A stretch of DNA of 6,533 nucleotides from Treponema sp. (GTDB taxonomy: Bacteria > Spirochaetota > Spirochaetia > Treponematales > Breznakiellaceae). Below the pieces are notes generated by a model, which was not told where the DNA came from, searched no databases, and was given only the letters and a program-made list of their open reading frames with translations. Each line of letters opens with the position of its first letter. Position 1 is the stretch's first letter. The translations under genes were made by a program, and so were the position numbers. Of the stretch, positions 6,309 to 6,533 are shown one piece after another. The DNA lies in the NCBI GenBank assembly GCA_031283905.1, contig JAITAW010000244.1, positions 1-6,533 of the forward strand, read 5' to 3'.

Positions 6309-6335
6309 ATGGTGTTCATGGGAGGTAGAAGTTTA

Positions 6336-6354
6336 TCCAAAATTGTGTTTTGGA
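6336..6354. repeat. Inverted repeat with 7-bp arms
   Basis: TCCAAAA (6336-6342) and TTTTGGA (6348-6354) flank the 5-base loop TTGTG. The right arm starts a longer direct repeat: TGTGTTTTGGAAA (6344-6356) recurs as TGTGTTTTTGGAAA (6373-6386). It lies about 30 bases upstream of the lipoprotein promoter. No T-run follows on either strand, so a terminator role is not supported. Confidence 0.5.
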
Positions 6355-6427
6355 AAACTTGACGAGGAAGGCTGTGTTTTTGGAAATTATTCGAGCCTGT
6401 AAATTATTTTGAGTAAGCGGCAGAGCA

Positions 6428-6451
6428 TAGGGGGACTCTGTCTTCCCCCTA
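6428..6451. repeat. Perfect 8-bp inverted repeat (G-run / C-run hairpin)
   Basis: TAGGGGGA (6428-6435) and TCCCCCTA (6444-6451) flank the 8-base loop CTCTGTCT. The hairpin should be stable in RNA or single-stranded DNA. No T-run follows on either side. Twenty bases to the right, GGGGCGCCCC (6472-6481) is a perfect 10-bp palindrome flanked by ATTG and CAAT (6467-6485 overall, one extra A in the left arm). Confidence 0.6.
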
Positions 6452-6533
6452 AATGATTGCGAATTGATTGAGGGGCGCCCCCAATCCCGTATCGGCATTG
6501 TCCGTTTTCCGGATATATGTTTCAAGCCCATGA

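Larger units (their letters stand above)
6235..6533. other. 299-base stretch upstream of the LysM gene, no confident gene
   Basis: Apart from the lipoprotein promoter and leader (6235-6308), I see only repeats and hairpins. A 71-codon - strand frame (6531-6316) crosses all the inverted repeats and has no ribosome site inside the window. A second - strand frame is open from the window edge to TAG at 6451-6449 (about 27 codons). It could be the tail of a gene lying beyond the right edge, but it is too short to support. Confidence 0.55.

Noticed and set aside
6316..6531. A - strand 71-codon frame at the right edge
   Set aside because: It runs through all the inverted repeats, has no visible ribosome site and no recognisable motif. 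It may be chance.
6449..6532. A - strand frame open to the window edge, ending at TAG 6451-6449
   Set aside because: About 27 codons with no motif is too little to call the tail of a gene.

Overview
The window looks like a chromosomal segment of a spirochaete, most likely a Treponema or close relative. GC content is near 50% by eye. This rests on the gene mix: a soluble helical protein resembling the spirochaete family DUF5312, a very alanine-rich lipoprotein ending in a long LysM domain of the form I associate with treponemes, and the loose M-L-S-C lipobox. No rRNA, tRNA, CRISPR array, transposase or phage gene was seen, and the genus is an inference.

Layout. The left half (1-2908) is on the + strand: the 3' part of a DUF5312-like gene, a 60-base gap, a FatA-type acyl-ACP thioesterase, and a short methylenetetrahydrofolate reductase (MTHFR)-like gene that overlaps the thioesterase by 17 bases. 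The right half (2924-6234) is on the - strand: a LysM lipoprotein gene of 852 codons read toward queD (6-carboxytetrahydropterin synthase family). queD converges on the MTHFR-like gene with only 15 bases between the two stop codons. Two stretches without a confident gene remain: 3299-3675, between the lipoprotein gene and queD, and 6235-6533, upstream of the lipoprotein gene. Both are rich in inverted and direct repeats.

How the genes may work together. The thioesterase releases free fatty acids from acyl carrier protein, and the MTHFR-like protein is expected to act in one-carbon folate metabolism. Their overlap implies co-expression, but no pathway link is obvious. QueD works in queuosine (preQ0) synthesis. 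Its CExxHGH motif is the form reported for enzymes that also serve the folate pathway, which gives a loose folate theme with its convergent neighbour. The lipoprotein is an envelope protein, probably lipid-anchored at one end and peptidoglycan-binding at the other. It has its own good sigma-70-type promoter.

The parts most worth a second look are the - strand cryptic block at 3320-3635, which holds an in-frame 14-codon repeat and an apparent frame break; the near-identical 96-bp tandem duplication inside the lipoprotein gene; the divergent active site of the MTHFR-like protein; and the QueD motif. I found no convincing new defence system or mobile system.
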